Assembly: GCA_903851385.1 (NCBI GenBank)
Contig: CAINOC010000031.1
Location: 1 to 39,283 of the forward strand
DNA length: 39,283 bases
Reading direction: 5' to 3'
Source of the DNA: an uncultured Chlorobiaceae bacterium
GTDB lineage: Bacteria; Bacteroidota; Chlorobiia; Chlorobiales; Chlorobiaceae
Part shown: positions 27,410 through 37,320 of the stretch, piece after piece
Layout: the number at the start of each line of letters is the position of its first letter
Numbering within the stretch: position 1 is the stretch's first letter
Position numbers and translations under genes: made by a program
Notes under the pieces: model-generated
Databases searched by the model: none
What the model saw: the letters and a program-made list of their open reading frames with translations, nothing else
Told to the model about the DNA's origin: nothing

Positions 27410-27818
27410 CGCTATACAATCCAGTAGTTAATCTCTGCACCTTCAGCCATTATTACTATGCCATGACAATACCTTCTTTTAAATCAGGCAATACTGTAAA
27501 AAGGCTTAAAAAAGGAACCGGCGCCAGGGAAAAAACGAAAAAGGACGCTCATATATTCATCGGGAAAAATAACTTATCCGGTAATAAATATGCATATCTT
27601 TTCAGTTGAACACAAACTGCAGAATGGGTATCAATCCGGCTGGAAGGCTCCCCTGATCAAGCAGCATGAAAATTTCCAACATGTTCACTAAACTTGCGCC
27701 AACAGTTTTTATTTTCTTTTTTTACGGGCTGAGATTTACCTTTCTTTCGTTAACGATCAGGGGAAGGCCTGCCGGGATGGCGGGGTTGCATTTCAGTCAG
27801 GAACAGGTTCACTAAAGC
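27410..27818. other. Intergenic region upstream of proB with a long-range inverted repeat
   Basis: This 409-nt region between the divergent antiporter and proB has no convincing gene. TCCCCTGATC (27649-27658) and GATCAGGGGA (27755-27764) are a perfect 10-bp inverted repeat with 96 nt between arms. Between them lies a T-rich stretch. It could fold a large leader hairpin for proB, encode a small RNA, or mark a small mobile element remnant. A possible proB promoter lies within, but none was assigned. Confidence 0.4.
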
Positions 27819-28904
27819 ATGAAAAATCTACAACCTATTTATAAAAAAATAGTCGTAAAAGTCGGCTCGAATGTCATTACCGGTAAAAACGGAGAGCTTG
27901 ACCTTGAGACTCTCCAGAGTCTTACCGCCCAGATTGCGCAACTGCAGAAAAAAGGCATTCAGATTATTCTCGTTTCATCGGGTGCCGTCAGTGCCGGCCG
28001 ATCTGTCATAAAACCTTGCGGGACCCTGACGCCGGTTGCATCGCGCCAGATTCTTGCTTCTACGGGACAGATAAAGCTTATCAGCACCTATAATGAACTT
28101 TTTCTCCGACACAATCTGATCACAGCACAGATTCTTGTCACAAAAGGCGATTTTCGGGACAGGCAGCACTATCTCAACATGCAAACATGCTTTACAGCCC
28201 TTCTGCAACAGAGCATTGTCCCCGTCGTTAATGAAAACGATGCCGTTTCAGTGACTGAGCTGATGTTTACCGACAATGATGAACTTTCAGGCCTCATTGC
28301 CTCGATGATGGATGTGGAGGGCTATATCATTCTATCGCATGTTGACGGCCTGTTTGACCTTAAAACAGGTAATGGAGCCATCATCCCGGAAATTGATCCA
28401 TCAACAAAACATTTCCACCAATATATCCATCCTGGAAAATCAGAATTCGGAAGAGGGGGTATGCTGACAAAATGTCATATAGCTCAGAAACTTTCAAGGC
28501 TGGGAATAACCGTGCATATCGCCAACGGGCGCACTCCTGATATTCTGCTCTCGATTCTCGATGGAAAAAAAACCGGCACAAAATTTCTACCGCAAAAGCC
28601 AACTCATGGACCAAAACGCTGGATTGCCAACAGCGAAGGTCTGGAAAAGGGAGCCGTCACCATCAACAAGGGGGCCGAAGCTGCACTGGTCAGCGATGAA
28701 CAGGCTAACAGTCTTCTCCCAATCGGGATTGAATCGGTTGAAGGGATATTCTTCAAGGGAGATATTATAAAAATCCTCTCAAAAGAGGGGCAGGCGATCG
28801 GTTACGGAATGGCACAATACAGCTCTGAAAAAACACTCTCGATCATAGGACAAAAAGGACATAAACCGTTAATCCACTACGATTATCTTTATATAACATC
28901 CTGA
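27819..28904 (+). CDS. proB: Glutamate 5-kinase
   Basis: A 361-residue protein with an amino acid kinase domain ([14 protein letters not shown] near residue 10, [12 protein letters not shown] near 51, VVNENDAVS near 136, [14 protein letters not shown] near 150). The C-terminal domain from about 270 matches a PUA domain ([25 protein letters not shown]). It phosphorylates glutamate to glutamyl 5-phosphate, the first step of proline synthesis, and is often inhibited by proline. proA follows after 28 nt. Confidence 0.95.
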   Translation: MKNLQPIYKKIVVKVGSNVITGKNGELDLETLQSLTAQIAQLQKKGIQIILVSSGAVSAGRSVIKPCGTLTPVASRQILASTGQIKLISTYNELFLRHNLITAQILVTKGDFRDRQHYLNMQTCFTALLQQSIVPVVNENDAVSVTELMFTDNDELSGLIASMMDVEGYIILSHVDGLFDLKTGNGAIIPEIDPSTKHFHQYIHPGKSEFGRGGMLTKCHIAQKLSRLGITVHIANGRTPDILLSILDGKKTGTKFLPQKPTHGPKRWIANSEGLEKGAVTINKGAEAALVSDEQANSLLPIGIESVEGIFFKGDIIKILSKEGQAIGYGMAQYSSEKTLSIIGQKGHKPLIHYDYLYITS

Positions 28905-28932
28905 AACTGCCAAAGACACTATAGGAAGAACC

Positions 28933-30186
28933 ATGCAGGAAACCATCATGCAACAGCTCAATGCTGTACAGCAGGCAAGCCGGGAGATTGTGACGCTCAG
29001 CGATGCCGCCATAAACACTCTACTGCTTGATCTTGCCGACAGCATTCCTTCGCACCAGGAACTCATACTCAACGCTAACAGGAAAGATCTGGATCGTATG
29101 GATCAGGCTGATCCCATGTATGACCGCCTCCTCCTGAACGCTGCGCGGCTTGAAGCCATTGCCGGGGATATCCGCAATGTCGCAACCCTTCCCTCTCCTC
29201 TTGATATTGTGCTTGAAAAGCGGACTCTGCCGAATGGACTTGGCCTGAAAAAAGTCTCCGTTCCAATAGGAGTGATCGGCATCATCTATGAAGCTCGTCC
29301 CAATGTAACCTTCGATGTCTTTGCGCTCTGCCTGAAATCCGGCAATGCCACCGTGCTGAAAGGCGGAAGTGATGCCATGTATTCGAACATTGCAATTGTC
29401 GATCTCATCCATGCAGTGCTGAAGACGCATTCCATCAATCCCGACACACTCTACCTGCTGCCTTCTGAACGTGAGGCTGCGGCTGTCATGCTCAATGCTG
29501 TCGGGTTTATCGACATGATCATTCCCCGGGGCAGCCAGAAACTGATCGACTTTGTCCGTAATAATGCTAAGGTTCCGGTCATTGAAACCGGTGCTGGTAT
29601 TGTGCACACCTATTTCGATAAAAGCGGTAACCTCGATCTTGGACAAAAGATTGTCTTCAATGCAAAAACCCGACGTCCGAGTGTCTGCAATGCGCTTGAT
29701 ACCCTAGTGATCCATCAGGAGCGCCTTAATGATCTTGTAGCGCTTGTTAAGCCACTGGCGGAAAAACTGGTAGTTCTCTATGCTGATGAAGCTGCTTATC
29801 TGAAACTGAAAGGCTCTTACCCTGATGCTCTGCTGCACCGGGCTGAACCTGAACATTTCGGCACTGAGTTCCTCTCTCTGAAGATGTCGGTAAAAACTGT
29901 TGCATCTCTGGAAGAAGCGCTTAGGCACATCGACCACTTCAGCTCACGCCATAGTGAGGCAATTATCACGGATGACACTGCAGCAAAAGAAATATTTTTA
30001 AAACGAGTCGATGCTGCGGTTGTTTATGCAAACACCTCCACGGCATTCACCGATGGCGCCCAGTTCGGACTTGGAGCGGAAATCGGCATCAGCACCCAGA
30101 AACTCCATGCAAGAGGTCCAATGGCCTTGAAAGAGCTCACCACCTACAAATGGATTATAGAGGGCAACGGCCAAACCAGACCTTAG
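28933..30186 (+). CDS. proA: Glutamate-5-semialdehyde dehydrogenase
   Basis: A 417-residue aldehyde dehydrogenase-fold protein that reduces glutamyl 5-phosphate with NADPH. Characteristic stretches are [42 protein letters not shown] and [14 protein letters not shown], which holds the catalytic Cys near residue 256. The end has [20 protein letters not shown]. Its start has AGGAAG ahead of the ATG. It lies 28 nt after proB and 6 nt before the ABC ATPase gene, so all three are probably one transcript. Confidence 0.97.
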   Translation: MQETIMQQLNAVQQASREIVTLSDAAINTLLLDLADSIPSHQELILNANRKDLDRMDQADPMYDRLLLNAARLEAIAGDIRNVATLPSPLDIVLEKRTLPNGLGLKKVSVPIGVIGIIYEARPNVTFDVFALCLKSGNATVLKGGSDAMYSNIAIVDLIHAVLKTHSINPDTLYLLPSEREAAAVMLNAVGFIDMIIPRGSQKLIDFVRNNAKVPVIETGAGIVHTYFDKSGNLDLGQKIVFNAKTRRPSVCNALDTLVIHQERLNDLVALVKPLAEKLVVLYADEAAYLKLKGSYPDALLHRAEPEHFGTEFLSLKMSVKTVASLEEALRHIDHFSSRHSEAIITDDTAAKEIFLKRVDAAVVYANTSTAFTDGAQFGLGAEIGISTQKLHARGPMALKELTTYKWIIEGNGQTRP

Positions 30187-30192
30187 TACATC

Positions 30193-30885
30193 ATGCTCGA
30201 AGCAAAAAACATCATTAAATCATATACACTTCCTGGCCAGAGGACCATACCAATCCTCCGTGGACTAAATCTCACGCTCGGAGAAGGCGAAATGGTTACT
30301 GTTATCGGAGCTTCGGGCAGCGGAAAAACAACACTGCTGAATATGCTCGGCACCCTCGATACCCCTGACGGAGGAGAAATCCTCTTTGACGGAGAGCTGC
30401 TGTTTATGAATAAAAAATACACACTCTCTCAAAAAGCTCTGGCAAAATTCAGGAACCGTAAAATAGGCTTTGTCTTTCAGTTCCACCATCTGCTTTCTGA
30501 CTTTACCGCTATAGAAAATGTAGCCATGCCGGAGTTTATCGCCACAGGAAAGCTCCAGCCTGCAAAAAAACATGCCGGGGAACTGCTTGCCGGACTCGGG
30601 CTCAGTGAGCGGTTTGAGCACCTTCCCTCAGAACTCTCTGGTGGTGAACAGCAGCGGGTTGCCATTGCGCGCGCCCTGATGAATAATCCGAAACTTGTAC
30701 TGGCGGATGAACCGAGCGGAAACCTTGACAGCAAGAACAGCCTTATGCTCTATGAGCTTATGGCCAAACTGAGCAAGGAGCGCAGAACCTCTTTTATCAT
30801 CGTCACCCACAACGAAGAGTATGCCTCCATGTCTGACCGATGCCTTCGCATGCAGGACGGGCTGTTGCAGAATTGCGGGGCGTGA
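30193..30885 (+). CDS. ABC transporter ATP-binding protein (LolD-like)
   Basis: A 230-residue ABC ATPase. Walker A is GASGSGKTT (39-47), the signature is [15 protein letters not shown] and Walker [14 protein letters not shown], followed by the His of IVTHNEEYA. The DEPSGNLD form and overall length match the MacB/LolD class, in which LolCDE releases lipoproteins from the inner membrane. No permease gene is adjacent, so the partner must be elsewhere. It sits 6 nt after proA and is probably co-transcribed. Confidence 0.9.
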   Translation: MLEAKNIIKSYTLPGQRTIPILRGLNLTLGEGEMVTVIGASGSGKTTLLNMLGTLDTPDGGEILFDGELLFMNKKYTLSQKALAKFRNRKIGFVFQFHHLLSDFTAIENVAMPEFIATGKLQPAKKHAGELLAGLGLSERFEHLPSELSGGEQQRVAIARALMNNPKLVLADEPSGNLDSKNSLMLYELMAKLSKERRTSFIIVTHNEEYASMSDRCLRMQDGLLQNCGA

Positions 30886-30915
30886 AGGAATGACATTTTT
30901 GCTTTTGTAAAAAAA

Positions 30916-30938
30916 GATAACTATCATCGATAGCTATC
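30916..30938. promoter_or_regulatory. Palindromic operator upstream of vapBC
   Basis: GATAACTATC (30916-30925) and GATAGCTATC (30929-30938) form an inverted repeat with 9 of 10 positions matching and a 3-nt spacer. It lies about 30 nt before the vapB start. AbrB-fold VapB antitoxins bind such palindromes to repress their operon. A strong ribosome site, GGAGG, lies just before the vapB ATG. Confidence 0.55.
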
Positions 30939-30966
30939 AATTGCTGATTTTTATAAAGGAGGACGT

Positions 30967-31200
30967 ATGGATACTGCACGCATTTTTCCATCTGGGCGAA
31001 GCCAGGCTGTCCGTTTGCCGAAGGAGTACCGGTTTCAGGGAAGCGATGTTATTATCAAGCATTTCGGCAATGGAGTTTTACTGTTGCCGATTGACAAATC
31101 ATGGGCAATGCTCGAAGCTGCTCTGCAGGAGTTTGAACCAGGGTTTCAATTGCAAAGAGAGCAGCCTGAAGAACAGATTCGCGAGGAGATGGCTCCATGA
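30967..31200 (+). CDS. vapB: VapB-type antitoxin (AbrB/SpoVT fold)
   Basis: A 77-residue antitoxin. The N-terminus (ARIFPSGRSQAVRLPKEYRF) is the typical AbrB-like swapped-hairpin DNA-binding domain of VapB proteins. The acidic C-terminal tail (EFEPGFQLQREQPEEQIREE) would wrap the toxin. The ATG has a strong ribosome site (AAAGGAGG). Its stop overlaps the vapC start as ATGA. Expected to repress its own promoter together with the toxin. Confidence 0.9.
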   Translation: MDTARIFPSGRSQAVRLPKEYRFQGSDVIIKHFGNGVLLLPIDKSWAMLEAALQEFEPGFQLQREQPEEQIREEMAP

Positions 31201-31598
31201 GCTATATCCTCGATACCAATATCTGCATCTACATTATCAATGCACGGCCAATGCATGTTCTGGAGCGGTTCAGGCAGGAAAGCATTGGCAACATTGGTAT
31301 TTCGAGTATTACTGCCGCTGAGCTGGCTTTTGGCGTCATTAAAAGCGGTTCCGAAAAAAACCGGCGGGCACTTGAAATGTTTTTGGCACCACTCGAACTT
31401 TTTCCTTTTGATGACTCTGCTATCTGGTATTATGGCGAGATACGAACTGAGCTTGAAAAAAGAGGCGAACCTATCGGATCACTTGACACCATGATTGCTG
31501 CTCATGCCAAGGCACTGAATGCGATACTTGTCACCAATAACACCAAAGAGTTCAGTCGGGTAAAAGGATTGAGCATTGAAAATTGGGCAGCATTATAA
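31197..31598 (+). CDS. vapC: VapC-type PIN-domain ribonuclease toxin
   Basis: A 133-residue PIN-domain toxin. Acidic metal-binding residues are Asp6 (MSYILDTNICIY), Glu42 (ITAAELAFG) and Asp97 (GSLDTMIAAHA), followed by TNNTKEFSRV. This subgroup resembles VapC enzymes that cut initiator tRNA in its anticodon loop; the exact target here is inferred only from likeness. All key residues are present, so the module looks functional. Confidence 0.92.
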   Translation: MSYILDTNICIYIINARPMHVLERFRQESIGNIGISSITAAELAFGVIKSGSEKNRRALEMFLAPLELFPFDDSAIWYYGEIRTELEKRGEPIGSLDTMIAAHAKALNAILVTNNTKEFSRVKGLSIENWAAL

Positions 31599-31611
31599 AC
31601 TGCTATTAACC

Positions 31612-32520
31612 ATGTATGAAGGAACAATGCTGAGAGCTGCGGGAACTAGCGAAAACGGGCTTCCGGTCTCTGCTGGCTACCACTTTATTGAGGTTAACGG
31701 GTTCAATGTTCATTTCCGCCTGGCTGGCAGCGGAAAGCCACTTGTTGTGCTGCTGCATGGCAGTTTTCTGAGTCTCAGATCATGGCGTCATGTTTTTGAA
31801 AGAGTGGTAGAAAACGCAACAGTCATTGCATTTGACCGCCCTGCTTTTGGCTTGACTTCACGCCCACTCCCTTCTAAAACCTCGCGGGTGAGTTACACAC
31901 CTGAAGCTCAGAGTGATCTGGTTATAACACTGATACATAAACTCGGGTTCAACAAAGCAGTGCTGGTCGGAAATTCTACGGGCGGCACCATAGCGCTGCT
32001 GACTGCGTTGCGACACCCGGAAAGTGTTGAAGGGGTGGTGCTTGCCGACGCCATGATTTACAGCGGCTATGCCACCAGTGAGGTGCCTGCATTTATAAAG
32101 CCCGCCTTGAAAGCCATGAGTCCGCTTTTTGCCCGAGTGATGAAGTTCATGATCACCAGGCTGTACAACCGTCTTATTCGTGCCATGTGGTACAACAAAA
32201 CAAGGCTCAATAGTGATGTTATAACTGAGTTTCGCAGTGACTTGATGAATGGTGACTGGTCGAGAGCGTTCTGGGAGCTTTTCAGCGAGACGCATCATCT
32301 CAGACTGGATGAACGGCTGAAAACCATGTCGCGACCAGCCCTCGTTATTACAGGTGAATACGATTCAATGGTAAAAAAAGAGGAGAGCATCCGCCTTGCC
32401 GGTGAGCTTCCATGCTCGGAACTGGTGGTTGTGCCTGATTGTGGCCATCTTCCACAGGAAGAGCAGCCGGAAGCATTTGTGCTTGCGGTAAAGAACTTTC
32501 TGAGAAGAATAGAGGAATAG
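31612..32520 (+). CDS. Alpha/beta hydrolase
   Basis: About 302 residues from the ATG at 31612. The upstream in-frame ATG at 31576 overlaps vapC, and the ATG at 31627 has GAAGGA nearby but short spacing. The fold features are LVVLLHGSFLSLRSW (oxyanion hole), GNSTGGTIALL (nucleophile Ser), ITGEYDSMVKK (Asp) and PDCGHLPQEEQPEAF (His). The order fits the alpha/beta hydrolase family, which includes lipases, esterases and haloperoxidase-like enzymes; no substrate can be named. Relatives of this type include BchO-like proteins beside magnesium chelatase genes, but no such neighbours are here. Confidence 0.85.
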   Translation: MYEGTMLRAAGTSENGLPVSAGYHFIEVNGFNVHFRLAGSGKPLVVLLHGSFLSLRSWRHVFERVVENATVIAFDRPAFGLTSRPLPSKTSRVSYTPEAQSDLVITLIHKLGFNKAVLVGNSTGGTIALLTALRHPESVEGVVLADAMIYSGYATSEVPAFIKPALKAMSPLFARVMKFMITRLYNRLIRAMWYNKTRLNSDVITEFRSDLMNGDWSRAFWELFSETHHLRLDERLKTMSRPALVITGEYDSMVKKEESIRLAGELPCSELVVVPDCGHLPQEEQPEAFVLAVKNFLRRIEE

Positions 32521-32609
32521 GACTTATAAAAGAGATAGAGCCTTTGGGGAATAACCTCAGGATGACAGTTTTGGAGTGGAAGGGATGGCGCAAGTGTGCC
32601 TCAGTAGCA

Positions 32610-32639
32610 GTGCCACTCTCCTTTTTGGAGAGAGGGCAC
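32610..32639. other. Strong hairpin between convergent genes
   Basis: GTGCC and CTCTCC, separated by one A, pair with GGAGAG and GGCAC across a TTTTT loop at 32610-32639. The hairpin lies between the alpha/beta hydrolase and the convergent aminotransferase gene. There is no T-tract on either side, so it is not a standard terminator but may end or protect transcripts. The rest of 32521-32694 shows no gene. Confidence 0.45.
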
Positions 32640-32694
32640 CGGGAAGGATTCCTCACAGGAGTTCGGAATAACAATGAGGGGAGATGCCTGACAT

Positions 32695-33807
32695 TCAGGC
32701 GAGAAGTACTGCACAGATGCGCTCGAGCTCCTCATCTTTCAGGTAGGGGTGCATGGGCAGTGAGAATATCCGGTTGCTGAGATCCTCGGAAACCGGGAAG
32801 TCGCCTGCATTATAGCCTAGAGATGCATAGGCTTTCTGGAGGTGGAGAGGGATTTTGTAATAGATCATTGATGGGATTCCCTCTTTTTGCAATGCCTGCA
32901 TAAGCTGCTCCCGCTCTTCAAATGATGCGGCAAGTACCGAGTATTGCGCCCATACCGAGGTGTAGTGCTCCTGAATCCTGGGAACCACGACTCTGTGCTG
33001 AAGCCTGTTGCTGTAGAAATCGGCAATACGCTGACGAACTTCAAGCTCTTCGTCAAAAATGGTAAGTTTTTCGAGAAGGACAGCTGCCTGTATTGAATCG
33101 ATTCGACCGTTTATCCCGATACGGTCATTGCTGTACTTGTCGACTCCGCTGCCATGAACCCGGATTGAGCGCAACACTGTGTCGAGCTCTTCATCGTCAG
33201 TAAATATCGCACCGCCATCGCCATAACAGCCAAGCGGTTTGGCCGGAAAAAATGAGGTAGCTCCTGCAAGACCGAAACTGCCTGCTTTATGACCATTGAA
33301 ACTGCCGCCGAAACTCTGGGCTGCATCTTCAAGAATCCATAATTTATAGTCTTCGGCTACCGCTTCGATACGAGTGTAATCAGCCGGCTGGCCAAAGAGA
33401 TCAACAGGAATAATCGCTTTGGGCTTCAATCCCCTGGTCACGGCCTCTTCAACAGCCCGCCCTATAAGTTCCGGATTGATATTGAAGGTATCGAGACAAA
33501 CATCAACAAACACCGGAGTGGCTCCGGCAAGGCTTATAACTTCAGCTGTTGCAACAAAGGTAAAGGGTGTTGTAATAACGGCATCCCCCGCGCCGATGCC
33601 TTTTGCCATAAGAGGCATAAGCAGAGCGTCTGTTCCTGATGAGCAGGAGACACAGTAGCGCGAGCCGACATAGGAGGCAAGACGGGACTCAAGTTCAGTA
33701 ACTTCCGGGCCCATAATAAAATGGCCACTGTCCAGAATGCTTTCGATCCGATGAAGAAGTGAAGTGCGAATCCGGTCTTTCTGAGAAAGAAGATCTATAA
33801 ATTGCAT
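32695..33807 (-). CDS. DegT/DnrJ/EryC1-family sugar aminotransferase
   Basis: A 370-residue PLP-dependent aminotransferase. Key parts are SSGTDALLMPL (57-67), TTPFTFVATAEV (79-90), Asp161 in LEDAAQSFGG and the PLP-binding Lys190 in SFFPAKPLGCYGDGGAIFTDD. The family makes amino sugars for lipopolysaccharide or polysaccharide from nucleotide-linked keto sugars. The sequence resembles the WbpE/Per type, but the substrate is not determined. It is divergent from mpl with 236 nt between them, and no other polysaccharide genes are close. Confidence 0.9.
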   Translation of the reverse strand: MQFIDLLSQKDRIRTSLLHRIESILDSGHFIMGPEVTELESRLASYVGSRYCVSCSSGTDALLMPLMAKGIGAGDAVITTPFTFVATAEVISLAGATPVFVDVCLDTFNINPELIGRAVEEAVTRGLKPKAIIPVDLFGQPADYTRIEAVAEDYKLWILEDAAQSFGGSFNGHKAGSFGLAGATSFFPAKPLGCYGDGGAIFTDDEELDTVLRSIRVHGSGVDKYSNDRIGINGRIDSIQAAVLLEKLTIFDEELEVRQRIADFYSNRLQHRVVVPRIQEHYTSVWAQYSVLAASFEEREQLMQALQKEGIPSMIYYKIPLHLQKAYASLGYNAGDFPVSEDLSNRIFSLPMHPYLKDEELERICAVLLA

Positions 33808-34043
33808 AACTAAAATGGTTGAAATCTATTAAAACTGTTCTGGCTAAAATACAGATTCATTTTATTTCTTTTGCTGTATAGCTCGATTCTTTAGAGAAAA
33901 GAGAAATCGTCTTAAAGCTTTGTTTATCGCCTTTGATAGTCGAGATAAGCTGTTTTACAGTTGCCCTCTATTCAATTTTTATGTATATAAAGCCAGTATG
34001 CAACATCGTTCGCTCCGGCAATCTGAAGACAATCTCTCTCAAG

Positions 34044-35474
34044 ATGAGTTCCATTTACTTTATCGGTATAGGCGGGACAGCAATGGCTTCGGTAGCCGTA
34101 GCCCTTTCACATGCCGGACATGCCATTACCGGATCTGACTCACAGCTCTACCCTCCGATGAGCACCTATCTCGAAGACCATAATATCCGGTACTTCAATG
34201 GTTTTTCAGCTGAACACATCAAGCATGCTTCACCTGATGTGGTCGTTGTCGGCAATGCGATAAGCCGTGGGAATGTGGAACTTGAATATGCCCTCAATCA
34301 CCATATTGAGCTCGCCTCCATGCCGTACCTGGTTAAAGAGCATCTGATCGGCAACAACACCTCGATAGTGGTAACCGGCACTCATGGCAAAACAACGACA
34401 ACTTCTCTTATTGCATGGATCCTCGAACATGGCGGACTGAAACCGGGGTTTCTTGTCGGTGGTATTCCTGAAAATTTCTCCATCGGGTGCAGGGCATCAG
34501 GACGCAGCGATGAGGGTTTTTTTGTTTCGGAAGGTGATGAGTATGATACGTCATTTTTTGATAAGCGAAGCAAGTTCCTTCTCTATCGCCCCGATATCGC
34601 AATTATCAATAATATTGAATTTGACCACGCCGATATTTTCAATTCTATAGAGGATATCAAACGCAGTTTCAGACTGTTTGTGAACCTTATTCCGGAAAAC
34701 GGCGCTCTTTTTGTTAATGGGGATGATCCTGTCGCTGTTGAAATTGCCTCAGGGGCGTTCTGCAATGTGGTGCGGTTCGGACTGCAAACAGACTCGGAAT
34801 GGAGTGCCCAAAACATCTCGCTGGAGGGAGAGGCATCGTCCTTTGATGTCTTGTATAAAAACACCCTTCTCGGCACTGTTTCAGTTCCGCTTTTCGGCAA
34901 CCACAATATCATGAATGCCCTTGCTGCTGTAGCTGCAGCAACCCGTACCGGGCTACCTTTCGAAGCTATAAGACAGAGTATGGCGCTCTTCAAACGTCCG
35001 AAACGCCGCATGGAAATAATCGGGACTTTCCCCGGAAACATAACCCTTGTTGAGGATTTTGCTCACCACCCCACCGCAGTCAGGGTGACACTTGAAGCTA
35101 TCGAACAGCTCTATGCCGGACGGAGAATTGTGACCTGTTTTGAACCGCGCTCTAACACGACCACCAGGAACATCTTCCAGCAGGAACTTTCAGAGTGTTT
35201 CGGGCCTGCTGCTATTGTCGTCATAGGCAAGGTTCACCGTCCAGACCGCTATCCGCCTGATGAGTCTCTCAATATTGCACAATTACAGGAATCACTGCAG
35301 AGACAGGGAAAAACGGTTTTTCTTGCCGGCCGTAATTCTACCGATTACCCTGATGATATTGTTGCATTTCTAAAAAGCCAACTGATTGATGATGACGTTG
35401 TTATTCTTCTGAGCAATGGCAGCTTCAGCAATCTGAAAACCCTCTTATCAGAATATTTTCAAAAAAACTGCTAA
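34044..35474 (+). CDS. mpl: UDP-N-acetylmuramate:tripeptide ligase (Mpl)
   Basis: The chosen start at 34044 gives MSSIYFIGIGGTAMASVAVA and 476 residues, which fits Mpl; an in-frame ATG at 33933 would add 37 residues that do not resemble the family. The P-loop of Mur ligases is VTGTHGKTTTTSLIAWILE, followed by VSEGDEYDTSFFDKRSKFL, NNIEFDHADIF and VEDFAHHPTAV. The FDKRSKF and EFDHADIF forms are characteristic of Mpl rather than MurC. The enzyme joins UDP-MurNAc to the recovered tripeptide L-Ala-gamma-D-Glu-meso-Dap in peptidoglycan recycling. Domains are N-terminal Rossmann, central ATPase and C-terminal. Confidence 0.92.
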   Translation: MSSIYFIGIGGTAMASVAVALSHAGHAITGSDSQLYPPMSTYLEDHNIRYFNGFSAEHIKHASPDVVVVGNAISRGNVELEYALNHHIELASMPYLVKEHLIGNNTSIVVTGTHGKTTTTSLIAWILEHGGLKPGFLVGGIPENFSIGCRASGRSDEGFFVSEGDEYDTSFFDKRSKFLLYRPDIAIINNIEFDHADIFNSIEDIKRSFRLFVNLIPENGALFVNGDDPVAVEIASGAFCNVVRFGLQTDSEWSAQNISLEGEASSFDVLYKNTLLGTVSVPLFGNHNIMNALAAVAAATRTGLPFEAIRQSMALFKRPKRRMEIIGTFPGNITLVEDFAHHPTAVRVTLEAIEQLYAGRRIVTCFEPRSNTTTRNIFQQELSECFGPAAIVVIGKVHRPDRYPPDESLNIAQLQESLQRQGKTVFLAGRNSTDYPDDIVAFLKSQLIDDDVVILLSNGSFSNLKTLLSEYFQKNC

Positions 35475-35522
35475 ATATTTCGAGTTTCATATTATATCTT
35501 GAAGAACAGTTTCTTGTTTTGA

Positions 35523-36590
<1,068 letters not shown>

Positions 36591-36615
36591 GCATCTTTTG
36601 AATAAAGCCTATATC

Positions 36616-36648
36616 AAAAAAAAGCGCTCTGTAAGAGCGCTTTTTTTT
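36616..36648 (+). terminator. Intrinsic terminator of gap
   Basis: GCGCTCT and AGAGCGC form a 7-bp GC-rich stem around GTA, flanked by an A-run before and eight T after. The flanking A and T runs extend the stem. It starts about 26 nt after the gap stop and can act in both directions. Confidence 0.9.
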
Positions 36649-36722
36649 GACTTTTTTACCTTATTTTATCCTTTATACTCCTATAGATCCAGTCCGTCGT
36701 TTCACTGCAACCATTTTTTCTT

Positions 36723-37190
36723 ATGACGCATACCTCAGCAAATCCCATGAGAGCGATTATCCTGTTTGACAGTAAAACTACAGGAGGATCAACCGATAAA
36801 CTCATCGATTCGATTGGCTTGGAGCTTGCAAAAACGGGTGCTTATGTCGAAAAAGCAAGATGCAAAACGACAGGAGATTACAGCTTCGTCAAGGATTTTG
36901 ATGTAGTGATCCTGGGGGCCCCTATTTACTATCTACTCGTGTCGTCACAGTTGCTGGGAGCTTTGGTGCAAAGCAATCTTAAACAGTATCTGGTTGGAAA
37001 AAAAGTTGCGCTTTTTCTCACCTGCGGCAGTCCCGAACTGATGGCAAACATGCTTTATCTTCCACAGCTGAAAATGAACCTGGTCGACAATACAATTCTT
37101 GCTGAAAGAATTTTTGCGCCAGACCAGACCTCAGACCCGACGGTAATAGCGAAATATGTTCATGAACTGAATGCCGCCTATAAAAAATGA
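36723..37190 (+). CDS. Flavodoxin-like protein
   Basis: A 155-residue protein with a flavodoxin fold start (MRAIILFDSKTTGGSTDKLI), the phosphate-binding SKTTGGST loop and strand-turn segments DFDVVILGAPIYYLLVSSQL and KKVALFLTCGS. The region resembles flavodoxin-domain proteins such as HemG-like or flavodoxin 5-type. It probably binds FMN and moves electrons; the partner is unknown. A second Met (MRAIIL, nine codons in) is another possible start. Its last 13 bases overlap the end of the convergent intron host frame. Confidence 0.8.
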   Translation: MTHTSANPMRAIILFDSKTTGGSTDKLIDSIGLELAKTGAYVEKARCKTTGDYSFVKDFDVVILGAPIYYLLVSSQLLGALVQSNLKQYLVGKKVALFLTCGSPELMANMLYLPQLKMNLVDNTILAERIFAPDQTSDPTVIAKYVHELNAAYKK

Positions 37191-37247
37191 GATAAAAGAT
37201 CACTATACCGGCCATGCATGAGCGAACAATGCATATGGAATGTCTTA
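37178..37247 (-). CDS. 3' exon of the intron-interrupted host gene
   Basis: After the predicted intron end at 37248, the minus strand continues in the frame T-AAG-ACA-TTC, encoding KTFHMHCSLMHGRYSDLLSH and FL before TAG at 37178-37180. When joined to the 5' exon ending in GG, the junction codon is GGT (Gly) and the frame is continuous. The product is not recognised. The stop overlaps the convergent flavodoxin-like gene by 13 nt. Confidence 0.45.
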
Positions 37248-37286
37248 ATCCCGGTAGGAACGAGAGTTACCCCTCGCCCCCTGGAC

Positions 37287-37320
37287 AGATCCGGACAAGC
37301 GGAATTCCCGCATCCGGCTC
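37287..37320 (-). ncRNA. Group II intron domain V
   Basis: The 34-nt catalytic hairpin begins GAGCCGGATGCGGG on the minus strand, has an AATT loop and returns as CCGCTTGTCCGGATCT. The conserved AGC-type triad (GAGCC) is at its 5' side. It follows the maturase stop codon with no gap. Domain VI with the branch-point adenosine is expected in 37248-37286. Confidence 0.75.

Noticed and set aside
27346-27609. Plus-strand frame of 87 codons upstream of proB
   Set aside because: It overlaps the start of the antiporter and has no ribosome site or recognisable domain.
33933-34043. Longer start for mpl at 33933
   Set aside because: Mur ligases begin close to the GIGG dinucleotide-type loop, which fits the ATG at 34044.
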